From assembly GCA_020849615.1 (NCBI GenBank), contig JADLFW010000006.1:62001-126000 (forward strand): a stretch of DNA of 64,000 nt, written 5' to 3'. The first letter of the stretch is position 1. Each line of letters opens with the position of its first letter. The stretch comes from Phycisphaerales bacterium. GTDB taxonomy: Bacteria > Planctomycetota > Phycisphaerae > Phycisphaerales > UBA1924. A program made the translations under genes and the position numbers. The notes below the pieces were generated by a model. The model was not told where the DNA came from. It ran no database searches and saw only the letters and a program-made list of their open reading frames with translations. Of the stretch, positions 1 to 8,625 are shown piece by piece.

Positions 1-621
1 CTCGAATCGCTGCTGGCGGCGGCCTCGCCGAGAGTGCGGATTTCACCGACCATCGAGGTCCCCGACTGGCCCGCGGCCGCCCGGCTGCGGGCTGAATCCC
101 GCGCCCGCGCGGTCGAGGGGCTCATGCTGAAGAAGCTTGATTCGCTGTACGGCGTCGGCCGGCGGAGAGGCGACTGGTGGAAGTGGAAGATCGATCCGTA
201 CTGCATCGATGCCGTGCTCGTGTATGCGCAGCCGGGCCACGGCCGCCGGGCGGGGCTGCTCACCGACTACACCTTCGCCGTGTGGGATGGGCCCGCCCTC
301 TCGCCGATCGCCAAGGCGTACTCGGGGCTGGATCAGGGGGAGATCGAGGAACTCGACCGGTGGATCCGGCAGCACACCGTCGAGCGATTCGGGCCCGTGC
401 GTTCGGTGGAACCGATCCACGTCTTCGAGCTGCACTTCGAGGCCATCTCGGCCTCGCCCCGGCACCGCTCGGGGATCGCCGTCCGCTTCCCGCGCATCGC
501 GAGGTGGCGCAAGGACAAGCCGGCCGCCGAGGCCGACACCATGGACTCCATCCGCCGCCTGCTCTCGGCCGCGCCTCCTCCGGACTCCCCGGATCCGCCT
601 GGCGAGGATGACCCCGGCTAG
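1..621 (+). CDS. ATP-dependent DNA ligase, C-terminal part (5' end outside window)
   Basis: The frame is open from the first base, so the N-terminal part with the catalytic lysine is missing. What remains (206 codons) carries the end of the nucleotidyltransferase domain: motif IV EGLMLKK (near base 117) and motif V WWKWKID (near base 178). An OB-fold region follows, with GIAVRFPRIARWRKDK, which fits motif VI that contacts ATP phosphates. The TFAVWDG and LHFEAISASPRH stretches resemble the bacterial ATP-ligase group that accompanies repair nucleases, rather than the NAD-dependent LigA. The likely role is sealing nicks during repair. The C-terminal tail is Pro-rich and acidic. bioY follows 10 bases after the stop. 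The family is clear; the exact subtype cannot be settled from the fragment. Confidence 0.85.
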   Translation, partial: LESLLAAASPRVRISPTIEVPDWPAAARLRAESRARAVEGLMLKKLDSLYGVGRRRGDWWKWKIDPYCIDAVLVYAQPGHGRRAGLLTDYTFAVWDGPALSPIAKAYSGLDQGEIEELDRWIRQHTVERFGPVRSVEPIHVFELHFEAISASPRHRSGIAVRFPRIARWRKDKPAAEADTMDSIRRLLSAAPPPDSPDPPGEDDPG

Positions 622-631
622 GCTTGGGGCC

Positions 632-1186
632 ATGCTCACGATGACCGCCGACGACGACCGATCCACGGCAACCAGCGCCCTCCGCGATGTCGCCATCACG
701 CTGGGGCTCACGCTGCTCATCGCCGTCGCGGCGCAGGTGCGGCTGTACCTGCCCGGCACGCCCGTCCCGGTCACGCTGCAGAGCCTCGCGGTCATTCTCG
801 CCGGGCTGTGGGGCGGCGGCGGGCGCGGCAGCGCGGCCAGCGCGCTCTACCTGGCGCTGGGAGCGGGCGGTCTGCCGTTCTTCGCCGACCTCAGCGGCGG
901 GGCGGCGATCCTGATGGGCCCGACCGGGGGGTACCTCGTCGGGTTCCTCGTGGTGCCGGCGATGGTCGCGTGGCTGTCGCGCGATGCCTCCGGCCGGCGG
1001 CGCGGCTGGCCCGCGCTGGTCGCCATCGGCATCCTCGCCCACGCCGTGATCTTCGCTTTCGGGCTTCCGTGGCTGAAGTTCATCGCCGGGCTCGACTGGC
1101 CCGCCACGATCGCGGCCGGGCTCCTGCCGTTCCTGGCGGGAACGGTGATCAAGTCCGTCATCAGCGCGGGGTTCGCGGGGCGATAG
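632..1186 (+). CDS. bioY: BioY, biotin transporter substrate-binding (S) component
   Basis: This 184-residue protein has about six hydrophobic segments. It carries the BioY-typical stretch VRLYLPGTPVPVTLQSLAV near residues 36-54, followed by YLALGAGGLPFF and GPTGGYLVGF, which are the most conserved blocks of the family. BioY binds biotin in the membrane and acts alone or with an ECF energising module. No EcfA or EcfT gene is seen nearby. The ATG at 632 was chosen because it gives a short hydrophilic N-terminus before the first membrane segment; a second ATG follows three codons later. No biotin operator or riboswitch is visible in the 10 bases after the ligase stop, so it is probably co-transcribed with the ligase. 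Confidence 0.93.
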   Translation: MLTMTADDDRSTATSALRDVAITLGLTLLIAVAAQVRLYLPGTPVPVTLQSLAVILAGLWGGGGRGSAASALYLALGAGGLPFFADLSGGAAILMGPTGGYLVGFLVVPAMVAWLSRDASGRRRGWPALVAIGILAHAVIFAFGLPWLKFIAGLDWPATIAAGLLPFLAGTVIKSVISAGFAGR

Positions 1187-1193
1187 CCGGGCC

Positions 1194-3245
1194 TCACGCG
1201 AAGCCGGGCCGCCAGCGCACGAAGCCCTCGATCGCCTCGTATTCCGCCAGGCCCAGCTTGTCGTAGAGCCTGGCGGTCTGCCTGTTGCGGTCTTCAGCGC
1301 GCTGCCAGAACTCGCGCGGGTCGCTCGGGCCCGGGAAGAGCGCGGTGTCCTTCTGGCTCTCGTGCTTGAAGATCGCGATCCGCTTGCGCACCACCTCATC
1401 GGGCGCCAGCGGCACCGCCATCTCGATCTGGTGCGGCTCCCATTCCTGCCACGCGCCGCGGTAGAGCCAGAACTCGCACGACTTCATCCACGGGCGATCC
1501 GCCAGCCGTTCCATGGCCTTCACCACCACGGCGAGGCACACCCGGTGCGTGCCGTGCGGGTCGGAGAGATCGCCGGCGGCGTAGACCTGGTCGGGCCCGA
1601 CGCGGTCGAGCAGGTCCATCGTGATGCGGATGTCCTCCTCGCCGATCGGCTTCTTGCGGACCCGGCCCGTCTCGTAGAAGGGCAGGTCGAGGAAGTGAAT
1701 GTTCTCGGGCTTCACGCCGGAGTACTTGGCGCCGGCCCGGGCCTCGCTCCGGCGGATCAGTCCCTTCACCTTCTGCAGTTCCGGTGTGTCGACCTGGCCC
1801 GGCGCCTTGGCGGCGATGAAGGCCTCGATCCGTTCTTCGAGGCGCTCGGCGAACTCCCGGCCCAGCTGCGGGAAGGCCTGGGCGAACTCGCGGAGGAAAT
1901 CGACGTGGCGCAGGGCCGAGTCGTCCCACACGGCGATGTTGCCCGAGGTCTGGTAGGCGACGTGGACCTCGTGCTCCTGGTCGCACAGGCGGATGAACGT
2001 GCCGCCCATGCTGATCACATCATCATCGGGGTGGGGGCTGAAGACGACGACCCGCTTGGGGAACCGGCCCGCGGCAGCGTCATCGTGCCGCGGGCTTGCG
2101 ATCGCGCCGGCCCGGCCCGCCGAGGCGGCCGCTCCGGCCGGCTTGCCGCCGGGCCAGCCGGTGATCGTGCGCTGCAGGCCGCGGAAGACCTCGATGTTGA
2201 TGTCGTAAGCCTCACCGCGGTCGGCGAGCAGTTCCTGCAGCCCGTGCTCGTTGTAGTCCTCATCCGTGAGCTTCAGGATCGGCTTCTTCACGGTGGTGGC
2301 CAGCCAGATGACCGCCCGCCGCGTCATCGATTCATCCCACGTCAGGCCCGAATCCCGGATCGGGGCGAGCAGCCACGGCGTCTTGAATCGCGTGAGCTCG
2401 GCGGCGGACGCGGGGTCGAGCAGCACGCTCGCGTCGGTGTGCTGCTGGAGGAAGCTGGCCGCGACGGTCGGCGTGATGTCGCCCTCGACGGCCCGGCGGA
2501 TGATCCCCGCCTTGTGCTCGCCGAACGCCAGCAGGAGGATGCGCCGCGCATCGAGGATAGTTCCCACACCCATTGTCATCGCCGTGCGCGGCACGTTGCG
2601 CTCGCCGAAAAAATCGCTGGCCGCGTCGGCACGCGTCACCCGGTCGAGCGTGATCAGCCGGGTCCGGCTGTCCCTGGCTGAACCCGGCTCGTTGAAGCCG
2701 ATGTGGCCCGTGCGGCCCACCCCAAGCAGCTGGATGTCGATGCCGCCCGCCTCGCGGATCCGGGCCTCGTACCGCCGGCAAAAGTCCGAAACCTGCTCCC
2801 TCGCGATCGTGCCGTCGGGCAGATGCGCATTCGCCGGGTCGATGTCCACGAGGTCGAAGAGGTACTCCCGCATGAACCGGCGGTAGCTCTGCAGGGCTTC
2901 GGGGTTCATCGGCCAGTATTCATCGAGGTTGAAGCTCACGACGTTCGCGAACGAGAGGCCCTCCTCCCGGTGCAGCCGGACCAGCTCCTCGTACACGCCC
3001 TGCGGGGTCGAGCCGGTCGCCAGCCCCAGCACCGCCCGGCGGCCCTCCGCGGCCCGGGCCCGGATCAGCACCGCGATCTCCCGGGCCGCAGCGGCGCTAG
3101 CCGCCGCGCTGCCCGGGTAGACGCGGACGGGCATGCGTTCGAGCCTGGTGGTGCCGGGCCCGGCCGGGTACGGAGCGACCGGGGAGTTCGTCGCTGCTTT
3201 GGCGGTCGTGGAGGTCATGGAGGGCGTGGAGGTCATGTCGGGCAC
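1194..3245 (-). CDS. nagB: Glucosamine-6-phosphate deaminase fused to a LmbE/PIG-L de-N-acetylase-like domain
   Basis: This 683-residue protein starts at GTG with an AAGGA-type ribosome site just upstream. The first half (about residues 38-330) is NagB, with the sugar-binding LATGSTPQGVYEEL, catalytic SFNLDEYW, and GVGRTGHIGFNEPGS. The second half (about 390-660) is a PIG-L/LmbE domain with the zinc motif SPHPDDDVISMGGT and a later DPHGTHR. NagB converts glucosamine-6-P to fructose-6-P and ammonia; LmbE domains are usually zinc-dependent deacetylases. The fusion suggests a link to amino-sugar catabolism, and the same architecture is known in Bacteroidetes. The position of E. coli Asp141 reads Thr (GRTGH rather than GNDGH), apparently a subfamily trait. 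It is transcribed divergently from the isomerase at 3352. Confidence 0.9.
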   Translation of the reverse strand: MPDMTSTPSMTSTTAKAATNSPVAPYPAGPGTTRLERMPVRVYPGSAAASAAAAREIAVLIRARAAEGRRAVLGLATGSTPQGVYEELVRLHREEGLSFANVVSFNLDEYWPMNPEALQSYRRFMREYLFDLVDIDPANAHLPDGTIAREQVSDFCRRYEARIREAGGIDIQLLGVGRTGHIGFNEPGSARDSRTRLITLDRVTRADAASDFFGERNVPRTAMTMGVGTILDARRILLLAFGEHKAGIIRRAVEGDITPTVAASFLQQHTDASVLLDPASAAELTRFKTPWLLAPIRDSGLTWDESMTRRAVIWLATTVKKPILKLTDEDYNEHGLQELLADRGEAYDINIEVFRGLQRTITGWPGGKPAGAAASAGRAGAIASPRHDDAAAGRFPKRVVVFSPHPDDDVISMGGTFIRLCDQEHEVHVAYQTSGNIAVWDDSALRHVDFLREFAQAFPQLGREFAERLEERIEAFIAAKAPGQVDTPELQKVKGLIRRSEARAGAKYSGVKPENIHFLDLPFYETGRVRKKPIGEEDIRITMDLLDRVGPDQVYAAGDLSDPHGTHRVCLAVVVKAMERLADRPWMKSCEFWLYRGAWQEWEPHQIEMAVPLAPDEVVRKRIAIFKHESQKDTALFPGPSDPREFWQRAEDRNRQTARLYDKLGLAEYEAIEGFVRWRPGFA

Positions 3246-3351
3246 GGTGTCCTTCCGGGGTGTCCGTGCATTCTAAGGAGAACGCCCGCTCCCGCATCCG
3301 CCCGACGGGTGGTACCCTCTGCGGGCCGTCAGTCGCTTCCTGGGGGAGAGC

Positions 3352-4173
3352 ATGCACCGAATCGGGGTCTGTTCATGGTCACTCCGCCCATCCGGGCCGG
3401 CGCAGCTGGTCGAGCATCTCCGCGCCTGCGGCGTCGACGCCGTCCAGCTCGCGCTGAACCCCCTGCGCGAGCGGGCCTGGTCTGAGCCGGACCTCGTCGA
3501 CCGGTGCCGGGCCGCGGGGATCGCCATCATCTCGGGCATGATGGGCACGGCCGGCGAGGACTACTCCACCCTCGACTCCATCCGCGAGACGGGCGGCGTC
3601 CGCCCCGACCGTCACTGGCCCGCCAACCTCGCGGCCGCCCGCGAGAACGCCGCCCTCGCCCGGCGGCTGGGCCTGCGCCTGGTCACGCTGCACGCCGGCT
3701 TTCTGCCCCACGACCTTCACGATCCCATCCGACGGATCATGCTCGATCGCCTCCGCCAAGTCGCCTCCGCCTTCGCCGATCAGGGAGTGGACATCGCCCT
3801 CGAGACGGGACAGGAGAGCGCCGTGACGCTGCTCGAGGTGCTCGAGGACCTCGCTGCGCCGACGGTGGGCATCAACTTCGACCCCGCCAACCTGATCCTC
3901 TACGGCATGGGCGACCCGGTCGCTGCGCTGAAGATGCTGGAGACCCGGATCCGGCAGATCCACATCAAGGACGCCATCCCCGCCGCGGCGCCGGGCCTGT
4001 GGGGCGTGGAGGTGCCCGCCGGGACCGGCGCCGTCGACTGGAGGCGGTTCTTCTCCCTCGTGGAAGATCGCCTCCCGGGCGTCGACCTTGTCATCGAGCG
4101 GGAAGCCGGCGAATCACGCATCGCGGACATCCGCACCGCCCGCCAACTGATCCGCGATCTCATCAAGTCCTGA
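3352..4173 (+). CDS. Sugar phosphate isomerase/epimerase-like TIM-barrel protein (cytoplasmic)
   Basis: This 273-residue protein belongs to the xylose-isomerase-like TIM barrel family (AP endonuclease 2 fold). It opens with IGVCSWSLRP and shows the metal-site pattern ALETGQES (Glu), GINFDPANLILY (Asp), IRQIHIKDA (His, Asp) and DLVIEREAG (Glu). It has no signal peptide, unlike the related proteins at 10029 and 11765. GGGGGAG lies just before the ATG. The stop is followed 8 bases later by an oxidoreductase gene, so the two probably form an operon. The family isomerises or epimerises sugars, keto-sugars or inositol derivatives; the substrate cannot be read from sequence. Confidence 0.85.
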   Translation: MHRIGVCSWSLRPSGPAQLVEHLRACGVDAVQLALNPLRERAWSEPDLVDRCRAAGIAIISGMMGTAGEDYSTLDSIRETGGVRPDRHWPANLAAARENAALARRLGLRLVTLHAGFLPHDLHDPIRRIMLDRLRQVASAFADQGVDIALETGQESAVTLLEVLEDLAAPTVGINFDPANLILYGMGDPVAALKMLETRIRQIHIKDAIPAAAPGLWGVEVPAGTGAVDWRRFFSLVEDRLPGVDLVIEREAGESRIADIRTARQLIRDLIKS

Positions 4174-4181
4174 GGATCCGC

Positions 4182-5216
4182 ATGAGCCCACCGGTCCATC
4201 CGCCCGTCGGCATCGGCGTCATCGGCCTGGGGTTCATGGGCCGCGTGCACATCAACGCCTACCGCGCCGCCTCCGAGGCGGGCCACGCCTGCCGGCTCCT
4301 GGCGGTCTGCGATCCCGACCCGCAGCGCCGCACGGGCCGGGCCGCCAGCGGCGGCAACATCGGCGCGCAGGGCCCGGAGCAGATCTTCGACCCCGCGGCC
4401 GTCGATGCCCACGCCGACCCCGATGACCTGCTCCGCGACCCCCGCATCCGGCTCGTCAGCATCTGCACCTACACCGAGTCGCACGTGGACCTGGCCCTGC
4501 GCGCGCTCGCGGCGGGGAAGCACGTGCTCGTCGAGAAGCCGGTATCGCTGAGGGTTCCGGAGGTGAAGCGGCTGGCCGCGGCGGCCCGGGCGGCGGACAC
4601 GCTCTGCATGCCGGCGATGTGCATGCGGTTCTGGCCCGCCTGGGACTGGCTGAACCAGCGCATCGGGGATGGTTCGCTGGGCCGGCTCCGCAGCGCCACG
4701 TTTCAGCGGATGGGCTCCGGCCCGTCGTGGTCGGCCGAGTTCTACCGCGATGCGGCCCGGTCGGGCGGGGCGTTCTTTGACCTTCACATCCACGATGCCG
4801 ACTTCATCTACTGGTGCTTCGGCAAGCCCCGGGCCGTCACCACGACCGGCACGCACCAGCACCTCACGACCCTGTATCACTACGGCGATGCCCCATCGCA
4901 CATCATCGCCGAGGGCGCGTGGGACCTGGCGCCATCCTCGGGCTTCCGCATGCGGTACCTCGTGAACTTCGAGCGGGCCACCGCCGAGTTTGACCTGACG
5001 CACCCCACGCCCGTCCGCCTCCACCGCGAATCGGGCACCGAAGCGGTCGATGTCGGCCCGCTCACCGGCTATGACGGCGAGATCCGCCACCTGGTCTCGG
5101 TCATCGGTGCGGGCTCGCGCGACATCCGGGCCACAATGGACGATGCGGTCGCTGTCGCGGAGATGCTCGACGCCGAGCAGCGCAGCATGCAGATGGGTCG
5201 GACGGTCGAGCTCTGA
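4182..5216 (+). CDS. Gfo/Idh/MocA family NAD(P)-dependent oxidoreductase
   Basis: The product is 344 residues. The N-terminal Rossmann fold has GIGVIGLGFMGRVHINAY, and the family signature VEKPVSL carries the catalytic lysine (EKP) near residue 122. The C-terminal substrate half contains GGAFFDLHIHDADFIYWCFG, in which the HxxD pair marks the usual active-site histidine. There is no Tat or Sec signal, so it acts in the cytoplasm. It begins 8 bases after the isomerase at 3352 and its end converges on the transporter at 5223. Family members oxidise or reduce sugars, inositols or trihydroxyaldehydes. Pairing with a TIM-barrel isomerase is typical of inositol or keto-sugar routes; the substrate is unknown. 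Confidence 0.88.
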   Translation: MSPPVHPPVGIGVIGLGFMGRVHINAYRAASEAGHACRLLAVCDPDPQRRTGRAASGGNIGAQGPEQIFDPAAVDAHADPDDLLRDPRIRLVSICTYTESHVDLALRALAAGKHVLVEKPVSLRVPEVKRLAAAARAADTLCMPAMCMRFWPAWDWLNQRIGDGSLGRLRSATFQRMGSGPSWSAEFYRDAARSGGAFFDLHIHDADFIYWCFGKPRAVTTTGTHQHLTTLYHYGDAPSHIIAEGAWDLAPSSGFRMRYLVNFERATAEFDLTHPTPVRLHRESGTEAVDVGPLTGYDGEIRHLVSVIGAGSRDIRATMDDAVAVAEMLDAEQRSMQMGRTVEL

Positions 5217-5222
5217 AGGCGG

Positions 5223-6596
5223 CTACTGGCCCGGCCCGGCCTGTGTCGGAGCGGCGGGCTTTCTCTCGCGGAAGGCGATCAGGAAGACGAGCAGCACAAC
5301 AAACGCGAAGACAGCGGGGATCGACCAGATCATCCGCCAGTCGATTGCGCCCGAGACCTTGTCGGTGTAACCGGTCTTGATCGCCTGCACGATCTGCGCC
5401 CCGGCGCCCAGGCCCAGCCCCTGCGTCACCAGGACCAGGAACCCCTGAGCCTGGCCGCGGATCTCTTTCGGGGCCTTGCGGTCGACGAAGATGAAGCCGG
5501 TGACAAAGAAGAAGTCGTAGCAGATGCCGTGCAGGATGATCCCGGCCAGCACGAGCCAGCGGGCCTGGTCCTCCGGCTGGCCCCACGCGCCCGCGAACAG
5601 CCCATACCGGACCGCCCACGCCAGCATGCCGACCGCCAGCATCCACTTCACACCCAGCCGCGCGAAGAACAGCGGCATGATGAGCATGAAGAAGATCTCC
5701 GAGATCTGCCCGTACGACATCCGGATCGGCACCTCCTCGGCCGTCATGCCGACCGCGCCGGCGTACACCGGCGCGAAGGCGTAGTAGGCCGCCAGAGGGA
5801 TGCAGATCAGGAACGAGCACACGACGAACATCAGGAAATCGGGCTGCTTCAGCAGGGAGAGCGAGTCCAGTCCCAGGACATCGCGCACCGTGGCCTTTCG
5901 GCCCGCCGCGGGCGGTGGCGTGTGCGGCAGGGTCAGGCTGTACAGGCCCAGCAGGATGCCGGCCCCTCCCGCGAGGTAGAAAAAGTGCGGCATTCCCGCC
6001 ACCGCGGCGTTCACCGCCGCCGGGTCGTTCAGGTCGGTTCCCGCCGGAAGGAACGTCCGCACCGTCATCCCGATCACCCAGCCCGGGACGATCCACCCGA
6101 TCGTGCCGAACACGCGCACGAGCGGAAACTGCTTCGCCGGGTTGGTCATGTTGTGGAAGCAGATCGTGTTGGTCAGCCCGAGGGTGGGCATGAAGCACAG
6201 CATGTGGCCCAGCAGCATGAGAAGGAACGGCACATGCGCTGCGTTGATGAACGGGGGCTCCTGGCCCGCCGCCAGAGGAGCCGCCTGCGCGGCGGCCCGC
6301 GCGCACGACTCGGCTACCGCCGGCGCCGCCAGCAGGAACACGCCGCCCAGCACGTGCATCACCGCCAGCACCCGCTCCGTCGAGAAGAAGCGGTCCGCCA
6401 CCATCCCCAGGAAGAACGGCGAGATGAGCGCCGCGATCGGGCCCACGGTGTACGCGTGCCCGATCGAATCCGCCAGCCCCAGCTTCGCCATGTAGTTGCC
6501 GACCGTGACGTACCAGGCGCCCCAGACGAAGAACTCCAGGAACATCATCGCGCTCAGGCGCGGGCCGATCGCGGCGGCGGGCCGGTTCATCATCAT
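5223..6596 (-). CDS. MFS transporter of the NupG-like nucleoside:H+ symporter family
   Basis: This 457-residue protein has about twelve hydrophobic segments. It begins with MMFLEFFVWGAWYVTVGNYM near residue 17, the family's conserved first helix. Later conserved stretches are IAALISPFFLGMVADRFF, GTIGWIVPGW and RGQAQGFLVLVTQGLG. In planctomycetes and Bacteroidetes these NupG-like permeases often sit in sugar gene clusters, so the substrate need not be a nucleoside. It lies between a Gfo/Idh/MocA gene and the apbE gene. Three Met codons stand at the start and any could be used. Substrate: inferred sugar or nucleoside. Confidence 0.85.
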   Translation of the reverse strand: MMMNRPAAAIGPRLSAMMFLEFFVWGAWYVTVGNYMAKLGLADSIGHAYTVGPIAALISPFFLGMVADRFFSTERVLAVMHVLGGVFLLAAPAVAESCARAAAQAAPLAAGQEPPFINAAHVPFLLMLLGHMLCFMPTLGLTNTICFHNMTNPAKQFPLVRVFGTIGWIVPGWVIGMTVRTFLPAGTDLNDPAAVNAAVAGMPHFFYLAGGAGILLGLYSLTLPHTPPPAAGRKATVRDVLGLDSLSLLKQPDFLMFVVCSFLICIPLAAYYAFAPVYAGAVGMTAEEVPIRMSYGQISEIFFMLIMPLFFARLGVKWMLAVGMLAWAVRYGLFAGAWGQPEDQARWLVLAGIILHGICYDFFFVTGFIFVDRKAPKEIRGQAQGFLVLVTQGLGLGAGAQIVQAIKTGYTDKVSGAIDWRMIWSIPAVFAFVVLLVFLIAFRERKPAAPTQAGPGQ

Positions 6597-6674
6597 GCGT
6601 ACCCCTCGGCGTCAGAGAAGACTGATCCCGATCCTCCCGTGCGAGCCACGGGCCCGCAGTGTAATGAACACGAC

Positions 6675-7697
6675 TCAACGCCGCCCGCCCGCCCACCGCA
6701 GCGCCCGGCCCGACTCCACTACCCGCCGCTCCACGCCCGGGCCTGACTTCCACTCCATCACGGCCGCGACAGCGCGCCGGGCCCGGACCAGGCGCTCGCC
6801 CTCCTCGCGCCCCAGCACGCACACCGCGGTCGAGAGCGCATCCGCAAGTTCGCCGCGGGGCGCGATCACCGTCGCCGACAGCCCGCCCTCGATCCCCAGC
6901 CCCGTCCGCGGGTCCATGATGTGCGAATACCGTCGCCCTTCGAGTTCCACGAACTGCTCGGTATCTCCCGAGGTGGACACCGCGGCGTTCGCCAGCAGGA
7001 CCGCCCCCGCCGACCGCCCCTGACCGCCGGCGATCTCGACCTCCCAGCCTTCGCGGCCGGGGGGCGATTCGCCCACCACGATGTCTCCCGCGAGCGCTAC
7101 CAGGCACCGCGCCAGCCCCCGGGCCCGGATCTCCTCGACCGCCCGCTGCGCGGCGTACCCCTTCCCGATCCCGCCGAGATCCAGTCTCATCCCCGGCCGC
7201 GAAAGGGCCACCGTGCGCGCCCGCTCATCAAGCCGCACCTGTTCCCAGCCAACCAGCGACATGGCCCGCGCTCGCTCGGCCGGGCCCGGCAGCTTGCCGG
7301 ACTTCCGCGCTTCCCGCCACAACGCCACGGCCGGGCCCACGGTTACGTCGAACGCCCCGTGGGTATCGCGGGAGAGGCCACGGCTGATCCTCAGCACCTC
7401 GAACAGGTCGGGGCTGACGGCCACCGGGCCTTCCCCGGCCCGGCCGCACAGCCGCATCAGCTCGCTGCCGGGCCGGTAATCGCTCATGATCCCTTCCAGG
7501 TCCGCGATCCGGTCGTACGCCGCGTTCGCAGCGGCATCGGCCGCTGTTCGTTCGGGCGCGTAGATCACGATCCGCGTTTGCACCCCCATGCACACGCGTT
7601 TAGACTCGAACCGCTCCAACGGCCCGCGCGCAGCGCAGCCGCTCAGCAACGCCAGCATCATCAGCACCGCGAACAGCAGTCGAGAAGTCTCCACCAT
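6675..7697 (-). CDS. apbE: ApbE-like FAD:protein FMN transferase, lipoprotein
   Basis: The product is 340 residues. The N-terminus is a lipoprotein signal with lipobox LLSGC (Cys at about residue 20). ApbE motifs follow in order: LDLGGIGKGYAAQRAV, VSTSGDTEQFVE, YSHIMDPRTGLG and ADALSTAVCVLG. ApbE uses FAD to attach FMN covalently to Thr or Ser of exported proteins such as RnfG or NqrC, outside the cytoplasmic membrane. No Nqr, Rnf or obvious flavinylation target is encoded nearby. The start at 7697 was chosen because it begins a clean signal peptide. That ATG overlaps, on the opposite strand, the ATG of the next gene at 7696, so each promoter must lie within the other gene. Confidence 0.88.
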   Translation of the reverse strand: MVETSRLLFAVLMMLALLSGCAARGPLERFESKRVCMGVQTRIVIYAPERTAADAAANAAYDRIADLEGIMSDYRPGSELMRLCGRAGEGPVAVSPDLFEVLRISRGLSRDTHGAFDVTVGPAVALWREARKSGKLPGPAERARAMSLVGWEQVRLDERARTVALSRPGMRLDLGGIGKGYAAQRAVEEIRARGLARCLVALAGDIVVGESPPGREGWEVEIAGGQGRSAGAVLLANAAVSTSGDTEQFVELEGRRYSHIMDPRTGLGIEGGLSATVIAPRGELADALSTAVCVLGREEGERLVRARRAVAAVMEWKSGPGVERRVVESGRALRWAGGRR

Positions 7698-8625
7698 GAT
7701 CCACCGCTCCGTACTGACGCCCGTCACGGGCCGCGGCCCGCGCCGGGCCGGGCCCACCGCAAGGACCTCGATCCTACCGATCCGTTGCCTGGCCGCCGCG
7801 CTGGCGACCGCGCTCGCGGGCGCGGCATTCGCACAGACGGCGGCGCCGGTGGACACGGCGGTCGAGCAGCTCGAGCCCTTCTGGCAGGAGATTCCGGAAG
7901 CGGCTTTCAAGTTCGAGCTCGTCCCCATCCCCGGCAGTGCGGACGGGGTGATCAAGCCCTTCTGGATGTCCACCACCGAACTCCGCTGGGAAGCGTTCGA
8001 TGTGTACGTCTACCAGCTCGATGAGGTCGAGGACGCGACGGAGGGGCCCGACGCCGTCACGCGCCCGAGCAAGCCCTACCTCCCTCCCGACCGCGGCTTC
8101 GGCCACGAAGAGTTCGCCGCCATCAGCCTCAGCTACAAGCACGCCGCCGAGTTCTGCCGCTGGCTCAGCGTGAAGACGGGCCGGCACTACCGCCTGCCCA
8201 CCGAGGCCGAGTGGGAGCACGCGGCCCGCGGGGGCGCCAAGACCGCGTATTTCTTCGGCGATGACCCCAAGGCCCTCGCCGAGTACGCCTGGTTCGAGCC
8301 CAACGCCGAGGGCGCACCGCATCCGGTCGGCAGGCTGAAGCCCAACCCGTGGGGCCTCTACGACATGCTCGGCAACGTGGCCGAGTGGTGCACCGGTCCG
8401 GATGGCAAGCCGATCACCAAGGGCGGCTCGTACCGCGATGGCGCCGACCTGCTGAAGTGGTCGGCCCGCGTCAAGCAGACCCCCGCGTGGAACGCCAGCG
8501 ACCCGCAGGTCCCCAAGAGCCCGTGGTGGCTCTCCGATGGCCCGTTCGTCGGCTTCCGCATCATCTGCGACCCCTCGCCCGCTGGCCGGGCAGCCCAACC
8601 TCTTCCGGGAGACAGCGCCAAGTGA
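7696..8625 (+). CDS. Formylglycine-generating-enzyme-like (SUMF1 family) exported protein, catalytic cysteines absent
   Basis: The product is 309 residues. A long basic N-region leads into CLAAALATALAGAAFAQ, a Sec signal with cleavage near residue 47. The FGE/sulfatase-modifying fold follows: RLPTEAEWEHAARGG, NPWGLYDMLGNVAEWC and KGGSYRDG. In true FGE the two catalytic Cys come directly after KGGSY; here that stretch is RDGADLLKW, so oxidase activity is unlikely. Many planctomycete proteins use this fold for binding or other roles. The next gene starts inside its stop codon (GTGA at 8622), implying translational coupling with the exported oxidoreductase. No sulfatase gene is nearby. Confidence 0.85.
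   Translation: MIHRSVLTPVTGRGPRRAGPTARTSILPIRCLAAALATALAGAAFAQTAAPVDTAVEQLEPFWQEIPEAAFKFELVPIPGSADGVIKPFWMSTTELRWEAFDVYVYQLDEVEDATEGPDAVTRPSKPYLPPDRGFGHEEFAAISLSYKHAAEFCRWLSVKTGRHYRLPTEAEWEHAARGGAKTAYFFGDDPKALAEYAWFEPNAEGAPHPVGRLKPNPWGLYDMLGNVAEWCTGPDGKPITKGGSYRDGADLLKWSARVKQTPAWNASDPQVPKSPWWLSDGPFVGFRIICDPSPAGRAAQPLPGDSAK

Noticed and set aside
43..795. Minus-strand open frame across the ligase and bioY
   Set aside because: Both plus-strand genes have clear motifs, and the antisense translation is low-complexity.
632..1186. Biotin riboswitch or BirA operator ahead of bioY
   Set aside because: Only 10 bases separate bioY from the ligase stop, and no inverted repeat of the BirA type is seen.
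5101..7107. A 668-residue open frame on the minus strand
   Set aside because: It overlaps the MFS transporter and apbE, which have clear family motifs, and its own translation is Arg/Gly/Pro-rich with no domain. It is a high-GC shadow frame.
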